Source: Dryococelus australis (Eukaryota; Arthropoda; Insecta; Phasmatodea; Phasmatidae). From it: a DNA stretch of 64,000 bases. Positions 25,851 to 36,989 of this stretch are shown here, in pieces. The notes beneath the pieces are model-generated. The model saw only the letters and a program-made list of their open reading frames with translations. It had not been told where the DNA came from and did no database searches. The DNA lies in assembly GCA_029891345.1 (NCBI GenBank), contig CM056993.1, positions 224,077,924 to 224,141,923 on the forward strand, read 5' to 3'. The position numbers were made by a program, and so were the translations under genes. Every line of letters begins with the position of its first letter. The stretch's first letter is position 1.

Positions 25851-26099
25851 ATAAATTTAAAAGACGTTTCGGCATGGCACAAATTAAAATACGCATCCCT
25901 AAGGTGGAAACTGTCACACACAAACACCACATGACACTCATAACATTAATACGGAAGACAGTAGCAATGATGAAATGCGCAGGCAGAACCTGAGCCACAG
26001 ATCCGATTCACAGTACACAAACAAACAAGCCCCGCTAACCGGCAAGGACGAATGTTGCCCAAGCTACATGAAAATGTTAATGCTGCGCATCCTTGTCTG

Positions 26100-26763
26100 A
26101 ATTGCAGGCAAATCATGTAACGCATTGCTTGACACTGGATGCTCGCGCTCATACATAGCGAGCACACTTATACACAAACATAAAAGGCAACCAGTAACCG
26201 AACAATTCACACTAGTGGGAGCAGACACAGACATACCCAAGTATAAAATGGATATCAATATAAATATAGCAGGGTATAACTTCAATCAGGACTTCCTGCT
26301 AATAGATCATTTGAAATTAGGTATCATACTGGGAGTTGATTTTACAAAAAGGTATGACGTAGTACCGATATTGTCTAAAGACCTTACGTACGTATATGCT
26401 TACCACAATAAAGACATTATAGAAATACCAATTAATATCAACCAAGTGGAATGTGACACTACTAATTGCATAGAATATTACATAAATAAAATAGAATCAA
26501 AGGAGAAATCAAATGAGGACACAACATTAGGAAACATAAACGAAAACCTACCCCCATATAAAAAAGCACAACTTAAGGAGTTAATTCAGAAGTACAAAGA
26601 TTGTTTCACTAGCAACATTATTAAGTTAACAGAAACAAAAAATTATGAAATTAAACTTGAGCTAACCACCAACAAACTTATAAATACACGTTCATACATA
26701 ATAATTCCACAATTACTCAAACAAGTACTAAATAAATACAACAAATGCTTGATGCACATATAA
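26100..26763 (+). pseudogene. Aspartic protease and start of reverse transcriptase
   Basis: An open stretch of 212 codons (26125-26763) begins with the retropepsin active-site motif LLDTGCSRSYI (D-T-G intact), followed by TLVGADTDIPKYKM, DFLLIDHLKLGIILGVDF, which matches the protease C-terminal ILG-D pattern. It continues into the pol linker with LPPYKKAQLKELIQKYKDCF and KNYEIKLEL, which in Ty3/gypsy elements leads into the reverse transcriptase. A stop at 26761-26763 breaks the frame before the polymerase fingers. Confidence 0.8.
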
Positions 26764-27485
26764 TCAAGCCTTCTTATTCCCCTTATGCCGCGCAAAGACT
26801 AGTCTCAAAAAACGTCGAGGAGGCATACAATTTTTAAAAGATATTCTACTTCTAAATCAACACTTAAAAAAAGGTACAATATCCCATCCCCAGAACAGAA
26901 GACATCATAAACACACTTCACAATTCCAATTACATTTCATCCATTGACATTTTTAGTGGATTTTATGTAATCCCAGTGAGGGAACAAGGGAAAAACTCAC
27001 TTTTAGCATGGATGGCGTTGGTTTATATGAGTACGCTCGTATGCCAATGGGCTTGGCTACAAGCCATAATTACTTTCAAAATTTTGTAGATATAATGCTT
27101 GGGCCACTACGCTGGAACACAGCCGTAGCCTATATCAATGATATTTTCATCATATGCAGCACATTTGCGGAACACCTACACAACATGACTAAATTCATGG
27201 AAAGATTACGCAGTATAACATAAAAATCAACACAAAAATATGCCACTTCACACAAAAGGAAATAAAAACTCTGGGTCACTACATCATACCAGAAGGGATC
27301 CGAATGCACCCTGAGAAAATCGAAAACATCACACAGATGGCACCGCCCAAGAATATGAAGCAGTTGCAAACTTTTTTAGGATTAAATTCTTACTTAAGAA
27401 GATACATTCTTAACTACGCCAAACTTGCCAAACCACTCACAGATCTTATAAAAGAATCAAAATCATTTCAATGGACACAAACATA
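26764..27485 (+). pseudogene. Reverse transcriptase pseudogene (YIND active site)
   Basis: After a frame-broken fingers region, the 71-codon frame at 27008-27223 has GLYEYARMPMGLATSHNYFQ and the active-site box AYINDIFI. The family motif is Y-x-D-D; here the first Asp is Asn, so the polymerase would be inactive even without the stops. The thumb and connection follow in a new frame at 27304-27486 with TLGHYIIPEGIRMHPEKI and LQTFLGLNSYLRRYI. The layout and MPMGL/LGLxxYxRRYI motifs place it in Ty3/gypsy. Confidence 0.85.
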
Positions 27486-28680
27486 GCAACAGGCATTTGA
27501 GAACCTTAAATCAGCATTACTAGAACCTCCCATCCTAGTGAAATTCCAGGAAAACAGACACACTATATTAGCCTGCGACGTGTCACAAACAGCCATAGGA
27601 GCCGTCCTTATGTAAACAAAACACCAGGAAGCAAAGAGCACAGCATTATACAGTTTGCATCAAGAAAACTCTCGCTAAATGAAAAAAAAATGGTCGGCCA
27701 CAGAACACAAGCTATCGGCCATCAAATATTTGGTTATTTATTTTAAACAATATTTATATGGGAGAAAATTTACTATTGAAACTGTATCACACCAGCCTAC
27801 GGTATTTGAAGACAATGGCCAAACACAATGTAAGGATCCAAATGTTAGCGATATGATTTCGAAGCGAAAATCGTCGAAGGGAAATTAAATACACTCGCTG
27901 ACGCAATGAATTGAATCCCAACAACAGGCAAAGCAGAAACAATGCAAATATCAGCAGAAAACCAACATTACACAATAAAAAAAGAATACACTACATGCAC
28001 CTCTTTTTACAAAGTTCTTGCAGAATCATTATTACAAAATCCAAATAAAGCCGAAGAAATAAAACAAAGTATCGCAAAATACATAATTAACAATTAATAT
28101 GACACCAAAACTTTTATTAAACCAGACATTGGTACAAATGACAAAGCGGGCATAGCCAAAATGATTATAAATGAAGAATATTTACCCTTACAAGCCATTG
28201 CAAAGATCACAACCACCTTATATCAGGTAAATCTCAAAATCAATATGGAAAGCCACGAGAACAAAATCAAATCTACATGTACTGATCCACGTCTAAACTG
28301 CAAAATTCTCATTACAATAAGCAACTCCACACCACAGTATCACCCCATTTATATCCACGACCAAGAATACATTAAAGTCGAAGACGACACACATTTGTTA
28401 CTAGCACCCATTACCCAAATACAAACATCTCAATTCTTGGCAGAATATGCAAGAGACACACATATTACACAACTAAAATCAGCCCTTACAGACCCACAAA
28501 ATGCCACACTAAAATACACACGGCTAGCACGAAGATATGGTATTACAGGCAACGGGAAAATATATCTTAAAGGACACACCCCCATGGGGGGAAAAACGTT
28601 TAAGTCTCATACCACAATATTATATCACAAAATTTATTACAACACACTATGATGCCCTATTAAGCGGAGGACATTTTGGC
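27486..28680 (+). pseudogene. RNase H and linker region
   Basis: Directly after a stop come QQAFENLKSALLEPPILVKF and ILACDVSQTAIGAVLM, the first Asp-containing strand of the retroelement RNase H (family: D.S..giGavL). KKWSATEHKLSAIKYLVIYF follows at about 27682-27741, the usual second Glu region. An intact-looking 163-codon frame at 28161-28652 carries the linker before integrase. Frames change several times. Confidence 0.7.
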
Positions 28681-29655
28681 CAATTTAAAACCCTTGAGAA
28701 AATAAATATCCAGTATTATTAAGACACCATGGCCAAAAATGTAAAAGATTACATTAAAAACTGCCCTACCTGTCAGAAAGTGAAACATACAAACCAAAAT
28801 CCTACAGGTCTTATGACCCTTATTGAAGTCCCTCCCTTATTCCACTCTTGGGGTCTCTATGCCAAAAGTCCCCTCCAAACAGCAGCATCAGGCAACAAAT
28901 ATATTCTTGTAATGACGAATTTTTTTACGCGTTACTTAGTAGTAGCTAAACCCATCAAAGCCATTTACGTGAAAACCTGTGCCAACTTCATTAAAGAAGT
29001 CATAATTCGATATGGGTGCCCCAAATCAATTTTAAACCGATCGTGGCATGACCTTTAATAATGACATGATTGCAGAATTATTGCAGAAACTACAAATAAA
29101 AAAGTTACAGACAACAGCGTACAACCCAGCTTGTAACGAGATAACCGAACAAGTATATAATATTTTATCACAACAACTGACTGCCTGTGCAAATGAAGAC
29201 CATGCACACTGGGATGAATACGTCCTATACATAGTCATAAATTACAATTCTACAATTAATAGGCGTACTAAATTTTCACCATTTTTTCTATTGCACGGCA
29301 TTGAAGCTGTCCCCAACCATGCAGCATTATAGTGCACACATTTTCGCAGCGAGCTGCTGACTGGTATGAACAGTTTCAGCAAGCACGCAAACAAGGCCGC
29401 GTAAACTTACTCGCTTCACAGTAACAGAAGAAAATAAATTTTGACAAAAAATTTCACCCAACGACCTTAAAATGGGTAAAAACCCACGCGAGACACAAAG
29501 CTCTAAATTTTAAATATTATGGCCCATACAAGATCCACAATATTCTGGGACCATCCACGATATCCATCGAAATAAAGAAAAGGGGAGACAAAAATTGACA
29601 CAGTCAACACACGGAACATCAAACTTGCTAATATCAGAAAGTAATGACAATATCA
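28640..29655 (+). pseudogene. Integrase pseudogene
   Basis: The N-terminal zinc-binding segment has SGGHFGQFKTLEKI, then CPTCQKVKHT (28762 onwards). The core follows with NKYILVMTNFFTRYLVVAKP (about 28891-28950), where the family catalytic Asp (VmtDxFtRy) is Asn and the first-block GLDxxGPL Asp is Tyr. TTAYNPACNEITEQVYNIL comes after a stop at 29056-29058. The C-terminal end has WDEYVLYIVINYNSTI, FSPFFLLHG and a GPYKI module at about 29521-29535. Lost Asp residues and stops make it inactive. Confidence 0.85.
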
Positions 29656-30771
29656 GTATATATGTTACAGGGTATTTACCACTGACATGGGGACAAGAGT
29701 GGAGGTGATGCTGCTAGCACTCCAAAGTGTGTCGGAGTCCGGTGACGTTTATTTTCAACAGCTCACGCCAGCCCGGCAGCATGAAAAAAATGGTCAACAT
29801 GGTTACAACACTTCAGCTACCACTTCACATCAACCCACCACCGAAAATAACACAGTCTCAGCCAGAGAAGTAACTGCCTCACTTGGCTGCAACAGGGCGT
29901 AATCCACAGCGCAAGGATCAGGCGAAAGCGCACTGCGATAACGTCAACGAGATATTGTTTCAATTAAAGAATTCTAAATTCTGTGTATGTTCAGTGCAAT
30001 GTGTGTACCCCACCCTTTCATTACAGCTGCAGTGTACGAGAGAGGGGACAGTGGTCGCGGCCAAGTGTGGCTCAGGTGAAATTGGTTAATACAGTAGTGC
30101 CAACATGACAATTTGCCTTCGCTATTTGTTTTTGCTCCAGTATTGCCAATGCATTTGAGTGAGAGAAAAGACATTTTAAAGATACTAATTTCTCTTTAAA
30201 CGAAGGAATTGTTTTAAGTAGATTATAGAGACAGTAGTTAAAGAATGGAAAATCATGAACGCAGAATTCCCACCATAAAGTATACAGAACCAATGTCGTA
30301 ATTTCATCAAACGCACGTATTTTCCCTGTTAACGCAGGAACACTAAAACTACATTAGTTTCTCCACAATTATTATCTTGATTCTAGCTCTTGCAGCAATA
30401 TACTATATGTTAATTAAGATAGCGGTGTTACTGAACTGCATGGCGCAGGTGGCGCACCCATAAGATGACGCAGTTAGAAGGGGGGCACGTCATCCCGTAG
30501 TAAAATTGTGCTCTTAAAGTTCAATATTGATCAACATAAAGAACTTACTTTCACATTGTAGCAGTACTACACGGTAGTAGAATAATAGAGAGCAATGGAC
30601 ATACAAGTTAGTCAACATACTTTATCAGGGCTTAAGTTAACTGTCGTTACAAACTGACTAATAGGTAAAAAGCAAAGAAAGCGCTGCACGCATAAAGCTC
30701 TTTAGATACTCGTTAACACGTGCTAAGATATAAATTTTGCTGTACGACTAGCGAAATAGGTTCCTTATATA
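29656..30771 (+). other. 3' region of the gypsy element, left part
   Basis: It lies between the end of pol and the inserted DNA element. Frames of 71 codons (29687-29902) and 68 codons (29883-30089) run in element orientation but match no domain that I know. Some gypsy elements carry an envelope gene here; I see no signal peptide or fusion-like segment to support one. Confidence 0.4.
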
Positions 30772-32737
30772 TTATGAAAATCAACCTTTGAAAAAAACAC
30801 TCTAGGCAAAACATGTCAACCAGTTTTTTCAATAACCTGTATTCCACAAATATATAACACTGTGGTTAACTTTTAGAGCACTGTATTATAGAATAAATTA
30901 AACTTGACCTTAATATCTTCTATAACTTGTAATATTTATTTCTTTTTAAATATGAATTAACCACAGTGAGAGCAGCAATGTGTTGGCAACGGCCGGTAAG
31001 AAATAGTTCACAGTTAAAATATTATTTTAACTTAGTTTTTCTTAGTATCCTATTTGTAAATTAAACGGTGCCTATTGAAATATTTAACTATTTAGGTAGT
31101 CCCCGATAGCAACATATCTCATTTTTACAGTTCAAAATAACAGCGGAAAATATTGTGAGTAGGCTGTAATGGTACCCTGTTGTTTTATCGAGAGAGAGCA
31201 ATTTTGAAGCAACTGTCTGCCGAGCGAGCTTTGGTGCTCTCTCACTCTGTCTTTGTCTGTTTCACACACTGGAAGTTTCCTTATTTATTTATTTATGTAT
31301 TACGACTTTATTTATAATGGCAAAGTTAAGGCTTCAATGCCTTCTCTTACATTTAACCAGGTATAACTAAGTGTACACATACGTAGAAAAACTTGTAAAT
31401 GTTTTGAATTATAGCATATTTCATACTTATTACAGCAAAATAATGATTTTTGAATTTGTAATTTACAACTGAAAAGAGATTTTCATGTTTGAATACTTAT
31501 TTTCATATATTAAGATATGATGGTGGGGCAGAAACAATGTGAAGTTGGCAGACGTGGCGAGCCATGACATGGCGTGTTGCTGTTTTACCATAGCGTAAAT
31601 TATACTTACTCAGAAAAATACTTCAAATTACCACATCACGTTTGTAGAAGTTGGGTTTTTTAAAACTACCTAAGCAGATTACGATGTTGTGAAAGATCTG
31701 TGTTTCCGCAGCAGTAATAAATATACTGTTATGGTGTGTTTTGTTAACCGCTGCATGTGAAATAGCGTGGCGTGGGTGTTTGGTGATAGTTACGCTGGAT
31801 CTGTTTGTGCGTTATTTCAAATATTTAATATGAACTATTTATACGTTATAAATGTAACTGTTTTTATGATGAAGTTATTTATTAATGTCCACATATGTTT
31901 ATTTATCACACGTTGTACCTTTGCCCTGGGTGTTTGAAACACAGTAGTGTAACGTGATTTACCACCAATCCCAACAAAATAACCAAGCCCAGCCCCAACA
32001 AATTTCAATAAACCTAATATACAGTAAGTAGCAGTACATATAAATATGAGTGGAATAAAAGTTACGGTATGCTTATTTGAATGTTTATTTTAAGTTTCTA
32101 TAACAAAAAATGAGCGACACGAGTTGCGTGCTTGATTTTAATTGCCGCTTTTTCATTGGACTGTCTATTCCTTCGTTATTCGAACTGAGGCCGTACTTTT
32201 AAAGAAATAACCTAACACATAACAATAACAAAAAGTTAAATACTACAGTTCATTACCCCACAGTTGTAACGGTGTTTAGCACAGTCGCTACAAAATATTA
32301 ACGTGCATTACGTGTAATGTGCTATGTTGTGGAAAACCAATGTGTTAATGTAACATAACCGTAAGAACTATCGTTAATTCAGGCATTTTTAAAACATCAT
32401 AAAGCTGACCTAAATAATGTTATAGGCCTAAACTGTGAATATTCGTACGAAATGGTTTTTGAAATAGGCCCAAGACAAAATTCTTTGAAAAGCTGTAAAG
32501 AGTAACACATTTGACAGACATAAAAGTAGAAGTCACATTTCAATGTTTATTTTTTGGTATAGTGACAGTATGTGAACACATGTACATACACAATGGCATG
32601 TAAACATTGATTTTGACAAATGCTACATGGCAGTCACATGACAATGTTTGTTTACATTTGATGGAAGGATACGAAAAGGGCCTGCAAGTAGATATTTAGC
32701 AGGGCTCCGAGAAAGTTGCTTCCAATGGGGAATCGAC
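30772..32737 (+). mobile_element. TA-flanked non-autonomous DNA element, copy 3
   Basis: It follows the copy at 10520-12387 almost end to end and finishes with GCTTCCAATGGGGAATCGAC. The first ~20 bp, which should be the left terminal repeat, is replaced by unrelated AT-rich sequence. It also carries about 100 bp of extra sequence at about 31280-31385 (TTATTTATTTATTTATG start) not present in the other copies. It is inserted in the 3' region of the gypsy element, so it is younger than it. Confidence 0.85.
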
Positions 32738-34184
32738 TTTATATATATATAGACACACACACACACACCGACTTGGAATCACAGATCATTTTCCCAGTCA
32801 GCGCCGACAGGACGTGTAAGAAGTTAATAGTGTGACAGCAAAGTGATTCATACAACGTGACCAAGGTACAATAATTAAAAGCGCAGCGGCCACAGTTGCA
32901 ACTGCAAGCTGGTTAATGCAGAAATAGCCTGTAGAGCGCAGCAGCTGATGCATGCAAAGCTACTGCAATAGATTGGAATTGCTATAGAGCGCTTGACGGC
33001 ACTTCCAAGTCATGCGGCGTCCACACCATAGTTACGTGTTGGTGCCCCAAAAATTGATATACCTTCTGTTTAAATCAATCTTATTTTATGATAATCTTTA
33101 CCACCAGTACTTAAACAGTTATTTTGTTTCATACGTCTGTCATCAGGCCTCCTAGTTCCTTTCAATGAGAATAATTGTACAGTATATATGCCAACACTAG
33201 TATATAAACTATCACTTTTTATGACGCCAGGTCGCGAAAATATAATTTTACTTACGTTACATAAAACTAAATGTTGAAAGAATACCAGGATGTTTTTAAG
33301 CATTTATAATACTGTCAAATGACACAGCACTATTGCAGACTGTTGCATTCCCTCAGTGCGCACATCCTTACTTCCCATCCTTACGTGTTCAATGCCAGGT
33401 TTTATTTATTTTCAATTTTCTTTTAAAGGGGCTCAACTACAGTAACGGAATCGAGCACAACCTTACCTCTCCTGAAGAACCAACACGAACCAATAGTGGC
33501 CTTAAGTTAGTTTAGGTGCAGGCACAAACAATATACAAATTGAGACTTGTTTTGTCTTCACATAATAAAGAATTCAAACTTCCGATGTATAAAATGTAAA
33601 ACTTTTTTCATTGTAATAATTTTGTACATAACTATGTAATGGAATGAGAAACTACCATTTTCAGACTCTCAAAATGTTCAAATATTAAATGTAAATATGA
33701 TTAGTAATATCACATAGAATGAGTAACCCTACAGAGGCACAGTCAGTCTTCGGACAAATATATTTTAGTGTGACTAGATAAATTGTTATAACAAGTGTGA
33801 ATTTTATGTATGTATTACTATAACAACTTGTGGTACAAGTTAAACTGCAAGTAAATAATATTTGAAATTTTACCAAAGTTAAGAAAATGGTTTAGCATCG
33901 CCATACATATAAGGCAGCCATTTATGTAATGCATGCCCGACCGTTCGTGGCTGACATTGCCTAAGGGAATTCACTTTATGCGGAAAGCGGTTCCAGACAC
34001 TCTTCACATTTTATTTTTACCACCATGAAGACAAGCTCTTACCAGTGGGCTCCATTACTACCTCGGGGCTTGGCCGCCCACTCAACTACAACATCGCCTT
34101 CCTGCACCGGCTGCCTGACCTGACCCAGCCAATCCCCTGCACCGTTCAACCCCAGGTTCCAGGCGAGGGCACCTGGATGCTCCT
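32738..34184 (+). other. 3' region of the gypsy element, right part
   Basis: It starts with an (AT)n(AC)n microsatellite at 32740-32768. The rest up to the purine tract is mostly AT-rich with no recognised domain. A GC-richer 150 bp (34040-34190) has overlapping frames on both strands that I cannot assign. Confidence 0.4.
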
Positions 34185-34195
34185 GAGAAGGAGAG
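34185..34195 (+). other. Polypurine tract candidate
   Basis: GAGAAGGAGAG, an uninterrupted purine run three bases before the right LTR, is in the correct place to prime plus-strand DNA synthesis. No such run precedes the left LTR, which supports this being the true 3' LTR. Confidence 0.65.
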
Positions 34196-34198
34196 CCT

Positions 34199-34832
34199 TG
34201 CTGCAGCTGGCTCCTGCAAGGGTTGCTAAGCTGCAAGCTGAGGCAAGGCGCAGAACAACCTCAGCCAGCCGAGCCATTGTTGTAGAACAACAAATTCCTG
34301 GGGATTGAGCACGAGGTCAGGAAGGGAGTATTATAAGCTCAGAGCAATGGCGGCTCTGGGCACCATCTTGCCACAGTCGCCGGAGACTCTGCCCGTGTCC
34401 TACTAGATGAGAGGAACACCTCCCATGGTCTGACTTCATCACCTGACAATCCTGCCATGGTGAGAGCTTCATAAAGACGTCATCACTAGAGGGTAATTAT
34501 ATTCCCTGGTAGGACGAATGAAGGCACTTCAGGGCTCGGAACAAGTGAAGGCATTTAAGCTCAATCCGAGCAGCGTACCACCTTTCTGGCTTGAAGCTAA
34601 TTGTAAATGAGTAAAGGCATCAGCATCTCTTGGAGTGAATATTTGATGTAATCCAGATTTCCTATAGCTGAGTAACTTCTTGTGTTCAATATATTTGATA
34701 GACACTTACTTGAAGCCTACTTGTATTGATTAGAGTTGAATAAAGTATTTTGTATTTGAGTGCTTTTTCCATCTAGTTACCCTTATCCCCCTAGTACTTC
34801 GTGACCTGCTCCCCTCAGAACAGCCCATAGCA
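34199..34832 (+). repeat. 3' LTR of the gypsy element
   Basis: It begins TGCTGCAG and ends CATAGCA, aligned over its length to 22802-23437. The TATA box is altered to GTATTATAAGC. It is followed by AGTG (34833-34836) and has no primer site after it. Confidence 0.85.
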
Positions 34833-34836
34833 AGTG

Positions 34837-35298
34837 CAATTTAAAACTGAACACACTAATTGAATGGTTAAAACAACGAAAGGCTCTTGTATCTGAACAG
34901 AATAAAATAAACTATGAATTGCACCTTGACAATAAATTAGGCTTTCATAACATTAATAATTTTCCTATCATTAGGCTTTTCATTAAATACACTATAATTG
35001 CACCTTGCCTACTATGAAATTTTTACTACATTTTTATCGTATTTCTTTTAACATAAAGCTATATGCTTTTCACGAAGAAAATCATTCCCAACAACAAAAT
35101 GTACATATATAGGAATACTACACCATGTACAATTCACAACAATACATTTACGTGCATCCCCCTCCTCATCAAATCATTTCCATACTACCAAAAATAATTT
35201 AACATATTTTAAAGAGAAAAAAATTAAACACTTCAAACTTTTTTCAGCGAGCCCCACAAGAATTCTGGGAAAATACATATCTAACCATACAGTTAAAC
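34837..35298. other. AT-rich spacer, no gene seen
   Basis: Low-complexity AT-rich DNA between the gypsy element and the Tc1-like element. Nothing was recognised. Confidence 0.6.
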
Positions 35299-35459
35299 TA
35301 ACCAAACTGGCCATTAAAATTGCAACAAGGAGGATGCACTTGATGGACACATTGGGTGGGGATGCATAGACCAAGGTACGGCAATTAAATGTGGTGTTGT
35401 TGAGCCCAGTGGCGCAGCATGTGTGCCAATGGGCACAGTTATGTACTGCTTGTCAGTTA

Positions 35460-36228
35460 AGAGTCAGTGAGACGTACTGCATTGTATTTACCACAAAATT
35501 GGTTCTCATGTTGGAAGAAATACAGCCTCAGTGAAGCAGACAAAATATCAGTAGGTCAAGGTGGGACAGACTGAGCAATGTGGAGGAAGTCCATGACCCC
35601 ACTGCTCGAGTTTGAGGACAGCCATCTGGTGCACACGGTGATTATGAACTATATGGCCAAATTGAACACCCTCACTTAGGAGTTCAGGTACATCGCACAT
35701 CAATCTGTGTCCTTACGAGCAGTTCATATCGCCACCTGCATCATTATAGCATCTTGTCCAAGCATCTGATATTGCAGCTGCCAGTAACAGCTCATCACAG
35801 GTACTTGTAGCTGCAACGGTGCATACAATGTTGGGCCTGCAACGACAAATTGCATTCCATTATCTCCTTAGATAAATCCTGCTTTTCCTTGCAGCACCAC
35901 AATGGTTGCATCTTTGTTTGGCAGCACCATGATGCATACCCACCCGAGTCCTGTATAATGCACACTCATACCGGCCCATCACATGGAGTTATGGTACGGG
36001 GAGACATCAGAAGATTTATCACACATTGAAATGTGTTGTCCATGATCGGATGATAATTGGCCTGCAGCAGGAAACACACAGCCAAGACAAAAGAACTTTG
36101 GGCACGCATCAAAACAGCATGGGCAAACAGTAATAATTTCCCCATGTTTTGTACATCATACCGAGCTGCAAGAGCAATCATGTTACCTGCGTATGATGGT
36201 AGTACATGATATTTAGGGTTAGAACAGG
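35460..36228 (+). pseudogene. Tc1-like transposase pseudogene
   Basis: Broken plus-strand frames recover pieces of a Tc1 transposase. ILSKHLILQLPVTAHHRYL comes from the DNA-binding half, then a block around LDKSCFSLQHH (normally a DES.F motif), then TGPSHGVMVRGDI, matching the family HTGPtpGVMVWGaI. The C-terminal part has ELWARIKTAWANSNNF. Stops and frameshifts occur every few dozen codons. The gene ends where the nested element begins. Confidence 0.75.
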
Positions 36229-36480
36229 ACATTTAGAATAACAAGCTGAAACTTTCAGGGTATGCTAAGGACAGCCCCTTACATTATCTACAGGAAGTCC
36301 CAAAACATCCGGTTGTGGGTTTTCTTGTAGTGCTGTGAAATATGCCGCCATGTTTCACATATGCCAACAACACTTTGATTGACGATAACAGAAGAACTAA
36401 TTAACTAATACTGTTACTTTTTTTGTGTTTGTCTTACTGTGTTTTTTCTCATATATATGCATTACCTTAAAAACCAACTG
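36229..36480 (+). repeat. Left long terminal inverted repeat
   Basis: It pairs with 40085-40502 read in reverse complement. The tip begins ACATTTAGAATAACAAGC and the inner edge ends AAAAACCAACTG. Confidence 0.75.
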
Positions 36481-36721
36481 TTCTGTCCATATGTTAATTA
36501 TAGCAATATTTTTATTTTTATCAAAAATAAAAATCTAACTTTTCTTTATTTTGCATTGTTTGGCCTTAAATAAAAATTTGTTTAAAAATCTTGTAGAGCA
36601 CTTTAAAACCAATCTGAATCATGTCATAGTCAACATTTCCAATAATGAGCCATGGAAATGTCCAAATTGCTAAAACAAAATGAAAATTTACACATACCAT
36701 CATAGTAAACAAGCAATGAAT

Positions 36722-36902
36722 TACAGTAAAACTCTGTTAAGACATTTTTTAAGGGACTGAAAAAATAATTTTTTTTACTAACCAGGAAAACTTTTCAAAA
36801 GGGTCAAATTACACATGTGAATATAGACAAGGTGCATAATTATTCAACTTATTAAGCGGGAAAACTTTTTAAGTGGGAAATTCTTAACAGGGATGCACTG
36901 TA
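36722..36902. mobile_element. Small MITE (~180 bp) with TA flanks
   Basis: It starts TACAGTAAAACTCTGTTAAG and, reverse complemented, ends TACAGTGCATCCCTGTTAAG. These are imperfect ~20-bp inverted termini beginning TACAGT, flanked by TA. Termini of this kind are typical of pogo/Tigger-like elements. It has no coding capacity and lies downstream of the PIN-like pseudogene inside the 4.27-kb element. Confidence 0.7.
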
Positions 36903-36989
36903 TTAGTCAAAATCACACATTCCTTTAGTCTGATAGAAGAATAACCCAAACAAATAGTTAGAATAAATTATAAATTTATATTATAATAA

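Larger units (their letters stand above)
22802..34832 (+). mobile_element. Complete but decayed Ty3/gypsy-like LTR retrotransposon (12.03 kb)
   Basis: Two same-orientation LTRs of about 635 bp (22802-23437 and 34199-34832) bound the element. The left LTR is followed by a primer-site candidate and the right LTR is preceded by a purine tract. AGTG is duplicated on both sides. Between them, on the plus strand, come gag with a CCHC knuckle, aspartic protease, reverse transcriptase, RNase H and integrase, in the Ty3/gypsy order. A 1.97-kb DNA-element copy sits at 30772-32737. LTRs differ at very roughly one base in eight by eye, which points to an old insertion, and every domain has stops or lost catalytic residues. 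Confidence 0.85.

Noticed and set aside
29687-30089. Envelope gene of the gypsy element
   Set aside because: The frames are short, with no signal peptide, transmembrane segment or cleavage-like site visible.
34199-34832. A solo LTR
   Set aside because: A purine tract directly precedes it, no primer site follows, and its outer AGTG matches the one beside the LTR at 22802, so it is the 3' LTR of one element.
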